NCBI GenBank assembly: GCA_900767835.1
Contig: CAAGAO010000016.1
Span: 1 to 64,000 of the forward strand
Length of the DNA: 64,000 nucleotides
Source of the DNA: Clostridia bacterium
GTDB taxonomy: Bacteria > Bacillota > Clostridia > Christensenellales > UBA1242
Direction of reading: 5' to 3'
Positions 33,510 to 43,493 of the stretch are shown piece by piece. Position 1 is the first letter of the stretch. Each line of letters opens with the position of its first letter. The notes beneath the pieces are model-generated. The model was not told the origin of the DNA. It saw only the letters and a program-made list of their open reading frames with translations, and searched no databases. The translations under genes and the position numbers were made by a program.

Positions 33510-36479
33510 ATGGCGATATATAATTTTGAAGAACAAAAACCAAAACAAAAAAAAGCCGATTATCAAAAGATTGTCGGCTGTATTTTAGTTGGTGTTTCTA
33601 TTGTATGTTTATTTTGTTTAATAACACATTTAGTACCATTTATGAAGAGTTTTTTACTTGGTGTGGCTGGACTATTCTGCTATCCATTTTTTATAACATT
33701 AATGGTAGTTGGTTTTGCTTTGTTAGGGCATAAAAAATATATTATGCCTAAAAAGTATGGCATCTATTTAGCATTGTCAATAGGATTTGTTCTCAGTATC
33801 TTTCAGTTAATCTTAGTTAAAAATGATGGGCTTAACTTTTGGCAGTATTTAGGCGTATGTTATACACAAAAAACAACCGCTGGAGGTATTCTTTTAGGTC
33901 TTGTAACCGCACCATTTTTATATGTTTTAAATAGAGTTGGGGCATATATCATTTTCACGGCATTAACATTAATATTCATTGCACTAACAATAGATTATGT
34001 TCATTATTTAAACAAAAATGAGAGTTTGAAAAAAGCTATTCGCTTAACTACAGAAAAAGAAGAAGTTAAACCGGTTGCCAATAAAATAACTGTACGAGAA
34101 TTAGAAAATAATCTAAAAAAATCAAAAGTTGTAGCCGAAATCAAAGAAGAACCAAAAGTTAAACAAGAAATAGAAAAAGTTAAATTAACTTTAGATGCAA
34201 AACAAGAAAACGAAACAAAAGAGGAGTCTGCTAAACGCAAACTAGGGCTTCTTGCATCATCTAAACAAGACCAAATAGATAATAGTCGATACTTTAACAC
34301 AGAAATTGAACAAACCACAAAACCAAAAATTGAAAATACTAGAGAATATATACTTTCTGGAAATAACAAAGTAGAACTTAGTGAATATAGCACAAGACAA
34401 TTAGAAAAAATTCAATCTAACTTTTTAAATTTAAAAAATAAAAATAATAATCAAGAAAATAATCAAACAATCAATGGGTTCGGCTATTCGAATAACCATA
34501 AAGATTATAGTTCATATGTTATGCCTAGCAAAGTAATACATGAAGATGTGAATCCAGTTATTCCTTCAACAAATAATAGCACACTTAAAAGCACAATAGG
34601 GCTAAGTAGTCAATCCAATAATTATGTTAACGACACATCTAAACAACAAATAATGCCAGAAATGAAGATAGTTGAAGATGATATACAACAAACGACTTTT
34701 TCATCGCCTAAACAAACAAGCATAATAGATGATAGCAAACAAACCTTTAATGCAACCGTCCAAGACGAAGGTATTAACTTTACACCTATTATTGAAGAAG
34801 AAAAAGAATCAAGTGAACATATCAATACACTTGATGTGGAAGATTTTACCAACAATGTTTTAAAATCTTTAAACAAAGAAAACGAGGTATTGGATACTAA
34901 ACCTAAATATGAACAACAAAATACAACAAAATATATTTCGCCTGAAAATATGTTCAAAGAAGAAGCAACACCTATTGAACCTGAGCCTATTATTCCTAAG
35001 GAACCAATTAATTATATAAAACCACCTATTGAACTATTAACTACTGAAAGTATGGATTTATCTTCTGTAAGTCAAGATGTAGTTAAAAAAAGAGAAGAAC
35101 TTGAAATGGCTCTTGATACCTTTGGTATTCCAGCAAAAGTTATAGGTGTTGTAATTGGTCCAGCGGTAACAAGATATGAACTCGAAATGCCAGCAGGTGT
35201 AAGCATAAAAAGACTCCTATCTTTACAAGAAGATATAGCCTACACTCTATCGTCAAATGGTGCAATTAGAATTGAAGCACCAATTCCTGGTAGGCGTGCA
35301 GTTGGTATTGAAGTTCCAAATGATAAAATTGCAACTGTTGGTTTAAAAGACATAATTATGTCACCAGAATTTATGGTGTCTAAATCAAATCTATCCATTG
35401 CTCTTGGAAAAGATATATCAGGTTCGGTTAAAACATTCAGTTTAATTAAAATACCCCATCTTTTAATCGCTGGTACAACAGGCTCTGGTAAATCAGTTTG
35501 TATCAATGCAATAATTTTAAGTTTGATTTTTAGATATTCTCCAGATGAAGTAAAATTTATTTTAATTGACCCCAAACGTGTTGAATTCTCAATGTATAAT
35601 AATTTACCACACCTTTTGACGCCAAATGTTATTACCGACAGTGAAAAAGCACTAAATGCTCTCTCTTGGTGTGTAGATGAAATGGAAAGACGCTTTATAG
35701 TATTCGCTAATTCTCGTGTCAAAAATTTGGAAGAATATAATAATAGTGAAGAAGTATTAGAGGGTAGAGCAGAAAAGTTGCCATATATAATATTTATTAT
35801 AGATGAACTTGCAGACCTTTTAATGACATCTAAAAAAGAGGCAGAAGATTATATTTGTCGTATTTTACAAAAGGCAAGAGCGGCAGGTATCCATATGATA
35901 CTTGCAACTCAAAGACCATCAGTAGATATTGTTACTGGTAAAATTAAAGCAAATTTAAGTGCTAGAATTTGTTTTGCTCTAATGACATCTGCCGACTCAA
36001 AAACGGTATTGGATCAGGGTGGTGCTGATATGTTACTAGGTAAAGGTGATATGCTGTTTTTATCTAGCGACACTGGTTCACCAAAACGTATTCAAGGTTG
36101 TTTTGTTACAACAAAAGAAATTGATGATGTTGTTACTTTTGTTAAAGAAAACAATGGCGATTATGAGTTTGATATGAAAACTGAACAAGCAATTCTAAAT
36201 CCACCTAAAAATGATGTAGTGACTCAAATAGATGGCGATAGAGCATCGAGTGATGGTTTTGATGCATTAATGCCACAAGTCTTAAAATCTGTTATAGAAA
36301 GTGGTCATGCATCAATTTCTATGATACAACGAAAATTTTTAGTTGGTTTCCCTAGAGCAGCAAGAATTATAGACCAAATGGAAGAAGCAGGTTATATATC
36401 TCCATCTGATGGTAGTAAATCAAGAAGTGTATATATGACAATGGAAGAATATGATAAATTATATGGTGAAGGCGTTTAA
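33510..36479 (+). CDS. ftsK: DNA translocase FtsK/SpoIIIE
   Basis: A 989-residue hexameric motor that pumps DNA through the division or sporulation septum. Four or five membrane helices occupy residues 20-170, followed by a long charged and Asn/Gln-rich linker (about 175-500). The motor domain has Walker A AGTTGSGKSV near 653, Walker B IIFIIDELADLLM near 760 and LATQRPSVDIVTG near 800. The C-terminal gamma winged helix (ASISMIQRKFLVGFPRAARI near 930) reads the polar DNA signals. The linker is longer than in Bacillus SpoIIIE (about 790 residues in total). The ribosome site is weak. Confidence 0.97.
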   Translation: MAIYNFEEQKPKQKKADYQKIVGCILVGVSIVCLFCLITHLVPFMKSFLLGVAGLFCYPFFITLMVVGFALLGHKKYIMPKKYGIYLALSIGFVLSIFQLILVKNDGLNFWQYLGVCYTQKTTAGGILLGLVTAPFLYVLNRVGAYIIFTALTLIFIALTIDYVHYLNKNESLKKAIRLTTEKEEVKPVANKITVRELENNLKKSKVVAEIKEEPKVKQEIEKVKLTLDAKQENETKEESAKRKLGLLASSKQDQIDNSRYFNTEIEQTTKPKIENTREYILSGNNKVELSEYSTRQLEKIQSNFLNLKNKNNNQENNQTINGFGYSNNHKDYSSYVMPSKVIHEDVNPVIPSTNNSTLKSTIGLSSQSNNYVNDTSKQQIMPEMKIVEDDIQQTTFSSPKQTSIIDDSKQTFNATVQDEGINFTPIIEEEKESSEHINTLDVEDFTNNVLKSLNKENEVLDTKPKYEQQNTTKYISPENMFKEEATPIEPEPIIPKEPINYIKPPIELLTTESMDLSSVSQDVVKKREELEMALDTFGIPAKVIGVVIGPAVTRYELEMPAGVSIKRLLSLQEDIAYTLSSNGAIRIEAPIPGRRAVGIEVPNDKIATVGLKDIIMSPEFMVSKSNLSIALGKDISGSVKTFSLIKIPHLLIAGTTGSGKSVCINAIILSLIFRYSPDEVKFILIDPKRVEFSMYNNLPHLLTPNVITDSEKALNALSWCVDEMERRFIVFANSRVKNLEEYNNSEEVLEGRAEKLPYIIFIIDELADLLMTSKKEAEDYICRILQKARAAGIHMILATQRPSVDIVTGKIKANLSARICFALMTSADSKTVLDQGGADMLLGKGDMLFLSSDTGSPKRIQGCFVTTKEIDDVVTFVKENNGDYEFDMKTEQAILNPPKNDVVTQIDGDRASSDGFDALMPQVLKSVIESGHASISMIQRKFLVGFPRAARIIDQMEEAGYISPSDGSKSRSVYMTMEEYDKLYGEGV

Positions 36480-36520
36480 TATTCATATCAAACATTTATT
36501 AAATAACAAATGAGGAAAAA

Positions 36521-37837
36521 ATGACTTTAGAAGAATTAAAAAAGAAAAAAGTTTCAGCAATAAGTTTAGGTTGCGATAAAAATAGAGTAGACCTAGAAAA
36601 AATGCTCTACAATTTAAAAAATTTCGGTTTCACAATAACCGAAAATATCGCAGATTGTGATATTTTAATTGTCAATACTTGTGCTTTTATATCTCCAGCG
36701 ATTAAAGAATCTATTGATAATATATTTTTAGCATTATCTCAAAAAGAAAATAAATGCGAAAAAGTGATTGTAACTGGTTGCTTAAACAATCGTTTTCCAG
36801 ACGAAGTAAAAAATTTATTCAAAGATGTCGATTGCATTTTAAATATTAAAGATAACGACCAAATTGTAAACAAGGTGCTAGAACTATATGATGTAGAAGC
36901 AAAATACACATACAAAAACGGACGTCTTTTAACTAATATGCCACATTATGCTTATTTAAAAATAGCAGATGGTTGTGATAATGGTTGCGCTTACTGCACA
37001 ATTCCTAGAATTAGAGGACGATACAAATCTGAACCTATGGATATGCTGATTAAAGAAGCAAAAGATTTGGCTGAACAAGGTGTAAAAGAAATCATACTTG
37101 TCGCACAAGATATTACTCGTTATGGTATAGATTTATACAATAAATATTGTTTAATAGACTTAATAAAAGAGCTATCAAAAATTAAAAAAATTCAATGGAT
37201 ACGATTGCATTATTGTTATCCTGAAATGGTTGATAATGCACTACTACAAGAGATTAAAAATAATCCTAAAGTATGTAAATATTTAGATATTCCACTCCAA
37301 CATATTGACGATAATATTTTAAAAGAAATGAATAGGCGTTCCACCGAAGAACAAGTCCGAAATTTGATAGATAATATAAAAACCAACTATCCTGAAATTA
37401 CTATAAGAAGTACATTTATAATTGGCTTTCCAGGTGAAACCAAAAAGCAGTTTAAAAAACTTATTGAATTTTTAGAGAGTGCAAAACTAAACAATGTTGG
37501 TTTCTTCCCGTATTATAAAGAAGAAAAAACTAAAGCATATTATATGAAAAAACAAATTCCAAACTTTATTAAAAAACATAGATTAAAAATAGCGGAAAAA
37601 ACTCAAGAAAAAGTGATGAATGTTAACAATATTAATTTAATTGGTCAAGAAACTGATGTTATTATTGATTACTATGATGATGAAGTTAATGCGTTTGTTG
37701 GAAGAACAAACCAAAATTCACCAAATGTTGATTTTTATATTTTCTTTGATTATTTAGATAAAATTAAAGTTGGCGATATATATAAAGCAAAAATTACAGA
37801 TTATGCAAACGGAACATTTAAAGGAGAAATTTTATAA
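36521..37837 (+). CDS. rimO: Ribosomal protein S12 methylthiotransferase RimO
   Basis: Radical SAM enzyme that methylthiolates an Asp of S12, 438 residues. The N-terminal domain has the three auxiliary cluster cysteines in LGCDKNRVD, NTCAFI and TGCLNNR; GCDKN with the NTCAFI motif separates RimO from MiaB. The radical SAM triad is CDNGCAYC near 151. A TRAM domain is present at the C-terminus (about 370-438, LIGQETDVIIDYYDD ... GTFKGEIL). GAGG precedes the ATG. The stop overlaps the pgsA ATG by one base. Confidence 0.95.
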   Translation: MTLEELKKKKVSAISLGCDKNRVDLEKMLYNLKNFGFTITENIADCDILIVNTCAFISPAIKESIDNIFLALSQKENKCEKVIVTGCLNNRFPDEVKNLFKDVDCILNIKDNDQIVNKVLELYDVEAKYTYKNGRLLTNMPHYAYLKIADGCDNGCAYCTIPRIRGRYKSEPMDMLIKEAKDLAEQGVKEIILVAQDITRYGIDLYNKYCLIDLIKELSKIKKIQWIRLHYCYPEMVDNALLQEIKNNPKVCKYLDIPLQHIDDNILKEMNRRSTEEQVRNLIDNIKTNYPEITIRSTFIIGFPGETKKQFKKLIEFLESAKLNNVGFFPYYKEEKTKAYYMKKQIPNFIKKHRLKIAEKTQEKVMNVNNINLIGQETDVIIDYYDDEVNAFVGRTNQNSPNVDFYIFFDYLDKIKVGDIYKAKITDYANGTFKGEIL

Positions 37838-38415
37838 TGAATATACCAAATAAACTATCAATGTTAAGAATAATTCTTATACCTTTTATGCTATTTTTCT
37901 ATTTGGCTAATTTTGTCCCATACGGAAAGATAATTGCTATTGCAATATTTATTGTTGCAGCTTTTACTGATATGCTAGATGGTCACATAGCAAGGAAATA
38001 TAATTTAGTTACCAATTTAGGAAAACTTTTAGACCCTATTGCCGATAAGTTATTGGTTGTGTCAGCACTACTACTTGTTGTGGTTGACTATACTATACCA
38101 CGCCCATATGGTGTAATTGTAGCAATAATTATTATAGGTAGAGAATTACTTATATCCGCATTTAGACAAATAGCAGCATCAAAAAATTTTGTTATGGCTG
38201 CAGATAAGTTGGGAAAAATTAAGACTATTACGCAAGATATCGCATTACCACTATTGTTCTTAATATCATTTTTAACAAATAATGTATCAATAAATTCAAA
38301 TGTGTTATTTGTGATACAAATAATAGGCTATATACTAATAGGTATTGCAACTTTGCTCACAATTATTTCAGGAGCCAACTATTTGATAAAGAATAAGGAA
38401 GTTTTAAAAGATTAA
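37837..38415 (+). CDS. pgsA: CDP-diacylglycerol-glycerol-3-phosphate 3-phosphatidyltransferase
   Basis: Makes phosphatidylglycerol phosphate, the entry to anionic lipids; 192 residues with about five membrane helices. The CDP-alcohol phosphotransferase motif is visible as TDMLDGHIARKYN followed by LGKLLDPIADKLL (residues 45-72), which supplies all the metal-binding Asp residues. IIIGRELLISAFRQIA near 108 is also typical of PgsA. Coupled by a one-base overlap to rimO. Confidence 0.96.
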   Translation: MNIPNKLSMLRIILIPFMLFFYLANFVPYGKIIAIAIFIVAAFTDMLDGHIARKYNLVTNLGKLLDPIADKLLVVSALLLVVVDYTIPRPYGVIVAIIIIGRELLISAFRQIAASKNFVMAADKLGKIKTITQDIALPLLFLISFLTNNVSINSNVLFVIQIIGYILIGIATLLTIISGANYLIKNKEVLKD

Positions 38416-38416
38416 A

Positions 38417-39604
38417 ATGGTTCATATTTATACATTTTGTGATAAGACCTTAGTGGGTAAAACAGAAAATAAATCTGCTAATTTGTTATGTGAAAATTTA
38501 TATAAAATGAATTTTATAATAGATGAAGTATGTACATATCCTTCGTCTTTTAACTATGAAAATTTAACCTTAAAAAATAATCATATTTATTTTCTTTTAA
38601 TGCAAAAAACAAATGTAAAACTAAACACTTTTTTATCAAAATTATCATCTTGTGAGTTAACAATTAACGAAACTTTAAAAAAAGTAGTAAATGAAACATA
38701 TTCAAAGAAGAACTTACCATTAGAAAAAGAAACTGAAAATGAGTGGCTTATTCCATCTTGTGCAATTCCAATAACAAATCCTAACGGGAATACACAAGGC
38801 TATTTATTAAAAATAGCAGAGACAACAATATTTGTTTTACCAAATAATTATACTGAGTTTTATTCAATCTATAATGATTGCTTATTAAAATATTTAGAAG
38901 ATAATTATCCTGTTGAATATTCTAGTGAAACATTTAAAACTTTTGGATTAAGTGAAGACTTATTATTTAAAGTTTTAAAAGAACAAATTAAAAATAAAGA
39001 CAAAGTGTCAATATCTATATTTTCAAAAGGTCTTGATAATGATATAGTCATAAAGGCTAAAAAAAACAATGTAAAATTTAATGATTATCGTCAAGCGGTT
39101 TTTGACAAACTTGAAAAATACATTTATGCCGTTCAACCAATATCTATGGACGAGTACTTAGAGTCGTTGATGCAAAATAAAAACGCAAAAATTTTATTTG
39201 TTGGCGATTCATCAATAGTTAATGTTGTAAATGGCATAGATGCAAATACTATAATAAATAATGTTTGTTCTTTGACAGTATTGCCAAATGTTAAATCTAA
39301 GATAAATTTTGGCTTAGATTATAATCAAATAAAAGAATCAGGAGAAGCGAGTGCAGAAACAGCATATTCTTTAGCTGTTAAATCTTTGGAACATTGCAAA
39401 GAATGTGATTTAGTAGTGTCTAGTTTGGTAAGTTTTGTAAACAATTGTGGGGTGGCATATATTGCTATTGGAAACAAGTTAAAAATAGATGTATATAAAA
39501 ATCGTTTCTATGGAAATAATCAGCAAATTTTAGATAATATTGGTAGTACGGTTAAGTTTTATTTAATTAAAAAATTAAAAGCAGGCGATTATAAAGTATT
39601 GTAA
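38417..39604 (+). CDS. Degenerate CinA-like protein
   Basis: A 395-residue protein in the cinA position between pgsA and recA. The C-terminal part still shows CinA pattern: KTFGLSEDLLFKVLKEQI near 175, SGEASAETAYSLAVKSLEHC near 310 and GVAYIAIGNKLKIDVY near 345. But the hallmark TAESCTGG of the C-terminal amidase domain is replaced by LFVGDSSIVNVV near 268, and the N-terminal molybdopterin-binding-like domain lacks the usual GTELL..G...D..N pattern. It reads as an intact frame with two bases after pgsA. It is probably a CinA descendant that lost NMN deamidase and ADP-ribose activity, or does something else. Confidence 0.6.
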   Translation: MVHIYTFCDKTLVGKTENKSANLLCENLYKMNFIIDEVCTYPSSFNYENLTLKNNHIYFLLMQKTNVKLNTFLSKLSSCELTINETLKKVVNETYSKKNLPLEKETENEWLIPSCAIPITNPNGNTQGYLLKIAETTIFVLPNNYTEFYSIYNDCLLKYLEDNYPVEYSSETFKTFGLSEDLLFKVLKEQIKNKDKVSISIFSKGLDNDIVIKAKKNNVKFNDYRQAVFDKLEKYIYAVQPISMDEYLESLMQNKNAKILFVGDSSIVNVVNGIDANTIINNVCSLTVLPNVKSKINFGLDYNQIKESGEASAETAYSLAVKSLEHCKECDLVVSSLVSFVNNCGVAYIAIGNKLKIDVYKNRFYGNNQQILDNIGSTVKFYLIKKLKAGDYKVL

Positions 39605-39724
39605 ATATCTACTTAACTTTGCTATGATATTATATAAATAAACATAAACAAAATTTAGTTATATAATAGTCTTAATTCGTAAAATGAAAAATATAAAAAT
39701 TTTTCAATTTTTGTTATAAAAATA

Positions 39725-39738
39725 GCACAAATGTTTGC
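39725..39738 (+). promoter_or_regulatory. Candidate LexA operator at recA
   Basis: GCACAAATGTTTGC, overlapping the recA -35 box. It shares ACA(A/T)ATGTTTG with the palindrome at the lexA promoter (52176-52192) in the same position relative to the -35. Inferred only. Confidence 0.45.
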
Positions 39739-39764
39739 TTTATTAGGATAAAGTATGATATAAT
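39735..39764 (+). promoter_or_regulatory. Promoter of recA
   Basis: TTGCTT (39735-39740), 18-base spacer, extended -10 TGA TATAAT (-10 at 39759-39764). Confidence 0.7.
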
Positions 39765-39787
39765 TATAAACATAAATAGGAGATACT

Positions 39788-40807
39788 ATGGAAGATAAAA
39801 AGAAAATTTTAGAACAGGCAATTTTAAATATTGAAAAGCAATTTGGTAAAGGATCTATTATGAGGTTAGGTGATGCACCAGACCAAAAAATTGAAGTAAT
39901 ACCAACTGGTTGTTTACCACTCGATTTAGCCTTAGGTTGCGGTGGTATGCCAAGAGGAAGGATTATTGAAATTTACGGACCTGAATCTTCTGGTAAAACT
40001 ACACTTGCCTTACACGTAATTGCCGAAGCACAAAAACTAGGTGGCACAGCCGCATTTATTGATGCTGAGCACGCACTAGACCCAGTATATGCCGGCAAAT
40101 TAGGTGTTAACACTAACGATTTATATGTTTCACAACCAGATAATGGTGAACAAGCATTGGACATATGTGATTCTTTAGTTAGAACTGGTGCGGTTGATGT
40201 TGTTGTTGTAGATTCAGTCGCTGCCTTAACGCCAAAAGCAGAAATTGACGGGGATATGGGTGACCAACATATGGGGCTTCAAGCAAGGCTTATGAGTCAA
40301 GCAATGCGTAAAATTGCTGGTATTGCAAATAAAAGCAAAACTTGTATAATTTTCATTAACCAACTACGTGAAAAAATCGGTGTAATGTTTGGTAATCCAG
40401 AAACCACAGCTGGAGGGAAAGCCTTAAAGTTTTATGCTAGCATAAGAATAGATATACGTAGAGTTGATGCAATCAAAGATGGTGCCAATATTATAGGAAA
40501 TAAAACACGCGCGAAAATTGTAAAAAACAAACTTGCACCTCCATTCAAAACAGTTGAATTTGATATTATGTATGGTGAAGGTATATCAAAAGTTGGTTCA
40601 ACACTTGATATGGCTATTGAACTTAATATTATTCAAAAAACTGGTTCTTGGTTCTCATACAATGATGAAAAAATTGCTCAAGGTAAAGAAAATTGTAAAC
40701 AATACTTAAAAGACCATAAAGACATATATGATGAAATTGAAAACAAAGTTCGTGAAAGAATTGAAAATGGTGACAAACTTCCAGAAGAACCAATGATTGA
40801 CGACTAA
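39788..40807 (+). CDS. recA: Recombinase RecA
   Basis: Strand-exchange ATPase and SOS co-protease, 339 residues. Walker A GPESSGKTTLALH near 64, the catalytic Glu in FIDAEHALDP near 94, DSVAALTPKAEIDGDMGDQHMG near 143 and L2 loop FINQLREKIGVMFGNPETT near 198-216 are all canonical. AGGAG lies before the ATG. Transcribed alone from its own promoter with a candidate LexA site. Confidence 0.99.
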   Translation: MEDKKKILEQAILNIEKQFGKGSIMRLGDAPDQKIEVIPTGCLPLDLALGCGGMPRGRIIEIYGPESSGKTTLALHVIAEAQKLGGTAAFIDAEHALDPVYAGKLGVNTNDLYVSQPDNGEQALDICDSLVRTGAVDVVVVDSVAALTPKAEIDGDMGDQHMGLQARLMSQAMRKIAGIANKSKTCIIFINQLREKIGVMFGNPETTAGGKALKFYASIRIDIRRVDAIKDGANIIGNKTRAKIVKNKLAPPFKTVEFDIMYGEGISKVGSTLDMAIELNIIQKTGSWFSYNDEKIAQGKENCKQYLKDHKDIYDEIENKVRERIENGDKLPEEPMIDD

Positions 40808-40900
40808 AATGTTTAAATATTTTCAATATAATGTTTATCCATATTATTGTAAAACTATATATAATAGTATGCATTAGTACCTAAATTTCATAATTTTTAT

Positions 40901-40934
40901 AAATTGGTTCAGCATTTACTGAACCAATTTTTTT
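40901..40934. terminator. Bidirectional terminator between recA and the PBP gene
   Basis: Perfect 12-bp stem AAATTGGTTCAG / CTGAACCAATTT with a 6-base loop and T-run on the plus strand. Confidence 0.9.
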
Positions 40935-41014
40935 GCATAAAGAACAAAACTGAAATAAACTTATAAAATTTATTTTCAATAATTTATATTTTTAATTTTA
41001 AAAATATTCAAATA

Positions 41015-43228
41015 CTATGTTTTAAAATAAAGTTCAATTTGGTTACTTTCTCCCATATTTATTACACGCTGATTTTTATGGTTTATTAAATATGATTTAA
41101 TATAGTATTTACAGAGCACATTTGGTGGTTGACTTATATTAAATGTTGTGCGTCCATTTTTTTCCGTTATTTCATCTATAATTTCTTCCTTACCATTTAT
41201 ACTTCTATAAAGTACATATTTATAATATATTTCAGCGTTAAATGCAACAATGGCAACACCATTAATAATTTTTCCATTTATTACCATCGGTTTCATAGTT
41301 AAATTATGTGATATGTTGGTCTTAGGTATGTTAAATCGTGAGAAGTATGCTTTTTCTTTATATCTTTCTGGCAATAAATTATTGGCAATATATATAATAT
41401 GTTCATTATCTCTAGCAATAGTATCAATATCAAGCGCTACAATTGATGACGGAATTGTGAATCTGTCTGGTTTTGTTTCTCTATATATGTATTTCATATA
41501 ATTTTTTACAAATTCGGTTGGTTTTCCACCACCTACAATATTTATTGGTGTATTGTCAATATTTCCAATCCAGCAACCAACAACATCTTGTGAAGTATAA
41601 CTTATGTTGTATGCATCAATATTCTTTTTTGATATAGATGAAGTTCCAGTTTTAGATGCAACTTCAAAATTCAAATCGTTCATTCTTTTTGCAGTGCCTT
41701 TTTTTGCACAAGTGCGAAGCATATCAGTAACTAAATACGAACTATCTTCTCTGTATATATTTTTTATAACACAATTATTCTTATAAATAACTTTTCCTTT
41801 ATTGTCTAAGATATAATTAATAAAAGAAGATTTAATATAATTACCTTTATTAGCAAGTGTTTGATAGCAGTTTGTTAACTCTTTTAATGTTAATCCATAT
41901 GTCATACCTCCAAGTGCCAAGGCAAAATTATCATCTTTATCATCAAATACTACATTTTGTCTTTCCAAATATCGTTTTGCTTTATCTACACCAATGTAAC
42001 TTAATACTTTCACAGCGGGTATATTATAGGAATTAGAAAGGGCCTCTCTAGCACTAACATATCCGTGTTCTTTTCCACCAATATTTTGTGGTTTATAACC
42101 ATTAATACTGATATTTTCATCTAAAATTACAGTACTTGGAGATATAATATTTTCATTAATTGCGGGTGCATAAACTAAAATAGGTTTAATAGCCGATGCA
42201 GGTTGTCGCTTAATAGTAATTAATTGCAAAGTACTTTTTTCTGCATATGCTTCAATTACTCCCGTATTAACATTTTGAGAAATCATTGAACAATTATAAT
42301 CTTCGTTATTATATATACAATTTTCTAAAGCATCTTGTTTTGTTTTATCCATATATGTAAAAATCCTATAGCCACCTAAAGCCAAATATTTTTCAGGTAA
42401 ATGTAATATTTCTTGTGCTTCTTTTATTGTCGCCTTAGCATAAGAATTCATAACATTATTATTACTATTTATAATAATTTTTGTCTGTTTGCTCCTTGAT
42501 TCATTATAATCATTTTCAGTAATTTTTTTATCTTTTAGCATTTCTTTTAAAACAATATTCCTACGCTTAATAGAATTTTTGTAATTATTTATTGGGTGAT
42601 ATTTGTTTGGTGATTTAATTATACCAGCAAGTAAAGCACTTTCATCAAGAGTTAATTTGCTAACTGGTTTAGAAAAATAATGTTCACTAGCATTTTGAAT
42701 ACCATAACAGTTATCACCAAAATATATAGCATTTAAGTAATATTCAAGTATCTCATCTTTTGAAAAGTTTTTTTCAAGTTCAATAGTAAGTTTAATCTCA
42801 TTAATTTTTCGTTTAATAGATTTTTTACTAGAAAGGTGAGTGTTTTTTATTAATTGTTGAGATATAGTTGATGCTCCTTCTTTAAAACTAAAAGATATAA
42901 GGTTTTTTGCGGTGGCAGAAACAATACGTTTATAATTAATTCCTTTATGTTTATAAAACATTTTGTCTTCAATACTAATAAAACATTGCTGAGTATTTAA
43001 AGGTATTTGATTTAGTGTTACATAATCTCCGTTTATAAAAGTATGTTCTAGTGGTCTTTGCTTGTTATCAAAAATATTAATGCTTAAGTTTGAGTTTGTG
43101 ATTTTGCTCTTATCAAACTTAACGGGAGATAATATAAAAGAAATACCAAAATAAAATAAAAATACAGCAATAATCAAAAAACTGCATAACAAACCTAATT
43201 TAAAAAAATTCTTCCAAAACTTTTTCAT
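41015..43228 (-). CDS. Class A penicillin-binding protein (transglycosylase/transpeptidase)
   Basis: A 737-residue bifunctional peptidoglycan synthase. One N-terminal membrane helix (about 9-32) leads to a GT51 domain: IEDKMFYKHKGIN near 85 with the catalytic Glu, EGASTISQQLIKN near 118 and YLNAIYFGDNCYGI near 165. The transpeptidase has SxxK as SAIK near 345, SNSYNIPAV (SxN motif) near 395 and SKTGTSS near 524. A C-terminal domain of about 120 residues follows. No ribosome site precedes the ATG. Convergent with recA. Confidence 0.95.
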   Translation of the reverse strand: MKKFWKNFFKLGLLCSFLIIAVFLFYFGISFILSPVKFDKSKITNSNLSINIFDNKQRPLEHTFINGDYVTLNQIPLNTQQCFISIEDKMFYKHKGINYKRIVSATAKNLISFSFKEGASTISQQLIKNTHLSSKKSIKRKINEIKLTIELEKNFSKDEILEYYLNAIYFGDNCYGIQNASEHYFSKPVSKLTLDESALLAGIIKSPNKYHPINNYKNSIKRRNIVLKEMLKDKKITENDYNESRSKQTKIIINSNNNVMNSYAKATIKEAQEILHLPEKYLALGGYRIFTYMDKTKQDALENCIYNNEDYNCSMISQNVNTGVIEAYAEKSTLQLITIKRQPASAIKPILVYAPAINENIISPSTVILDENISINGYKPQNIGGKEHGYVSAREALSNSYNIPAVKVLSYIGVDKAKRYLERQNVVFDDKDDNFALALGGMTYGLTLKELTNCYQTLANKGNYIKSSFINYILDNKGKVIYKNNCVIKNIYREDSSYLVTDMLRTCAKKGTAKRMNDLNFEVASKTGTSSISKKNIDAYNISYTSQDVVGCWIGNIDNTPINIVGGGKPTEFVKNYMKYIYRETKPDRFTIPSSIVALDIDTIARDNEHIIYIANNLLPERYKEKAYFSRFNIPKTNISHNLTMKPMVINGKIINGVAIVAFNAEIYYKYVLYRSINGKEEIIDEITEKNGRTTFNISQPPNVLCKYYIKSYLINHKNQRVINMGESNQIELYFKT

Positions 43229-43324
43229 TAGTTTTATTATTTGTATTGTTATAAAAAATATACAGTATCATTATTTAAGTACACAAAAACAAAACGGATA
43301 AAAACATAAAATCAGGATTTTATA

Positions 43325-43390
43325 ATGGCAATTTTAGTTAAATTATTTCTATTTACATTAATATTTTATGTTATATTTAAACGCTCATAG
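43325..43390 (+). CDS. Possible 21-residue membrane peptide
   Basis: A tiny frame with AGGA seven bases before the ATG; the product (MAILVKLFLFTLIFYVIFKRS) is one hydrophobic helix with a basic end, as in regulatory or toxin-like microproteins. In DNA this AT-rich such a frame can arise by chance. Confidence 0.22.
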   Translation: MAILVKLFLFTLIFYVIFKRS

Positions 43391-43447
43391 GTTACAGATA
43401 AACTAATAATTGTTTTTACTATTATTTTAATAATATTCAAAAAAACA

Positions 43448-43476
43448 TAGCAATTTTATTTTTTTTGTTGTATAAT
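43448..43476 (+). promoter_or_regulatory. Candidate promoter of miaB-mutS-mutL-miaA
   Basis: Perfect -10 TATAAT (43471-43476) with a weak -35 TAGCAA (43448-43453) at 17 bases. The predicted leader is only about 11 bases but contains the GGAG site. Confidence 0.5.
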
Positions 43477-43493
43477 TCATATTGGAGATTTTT

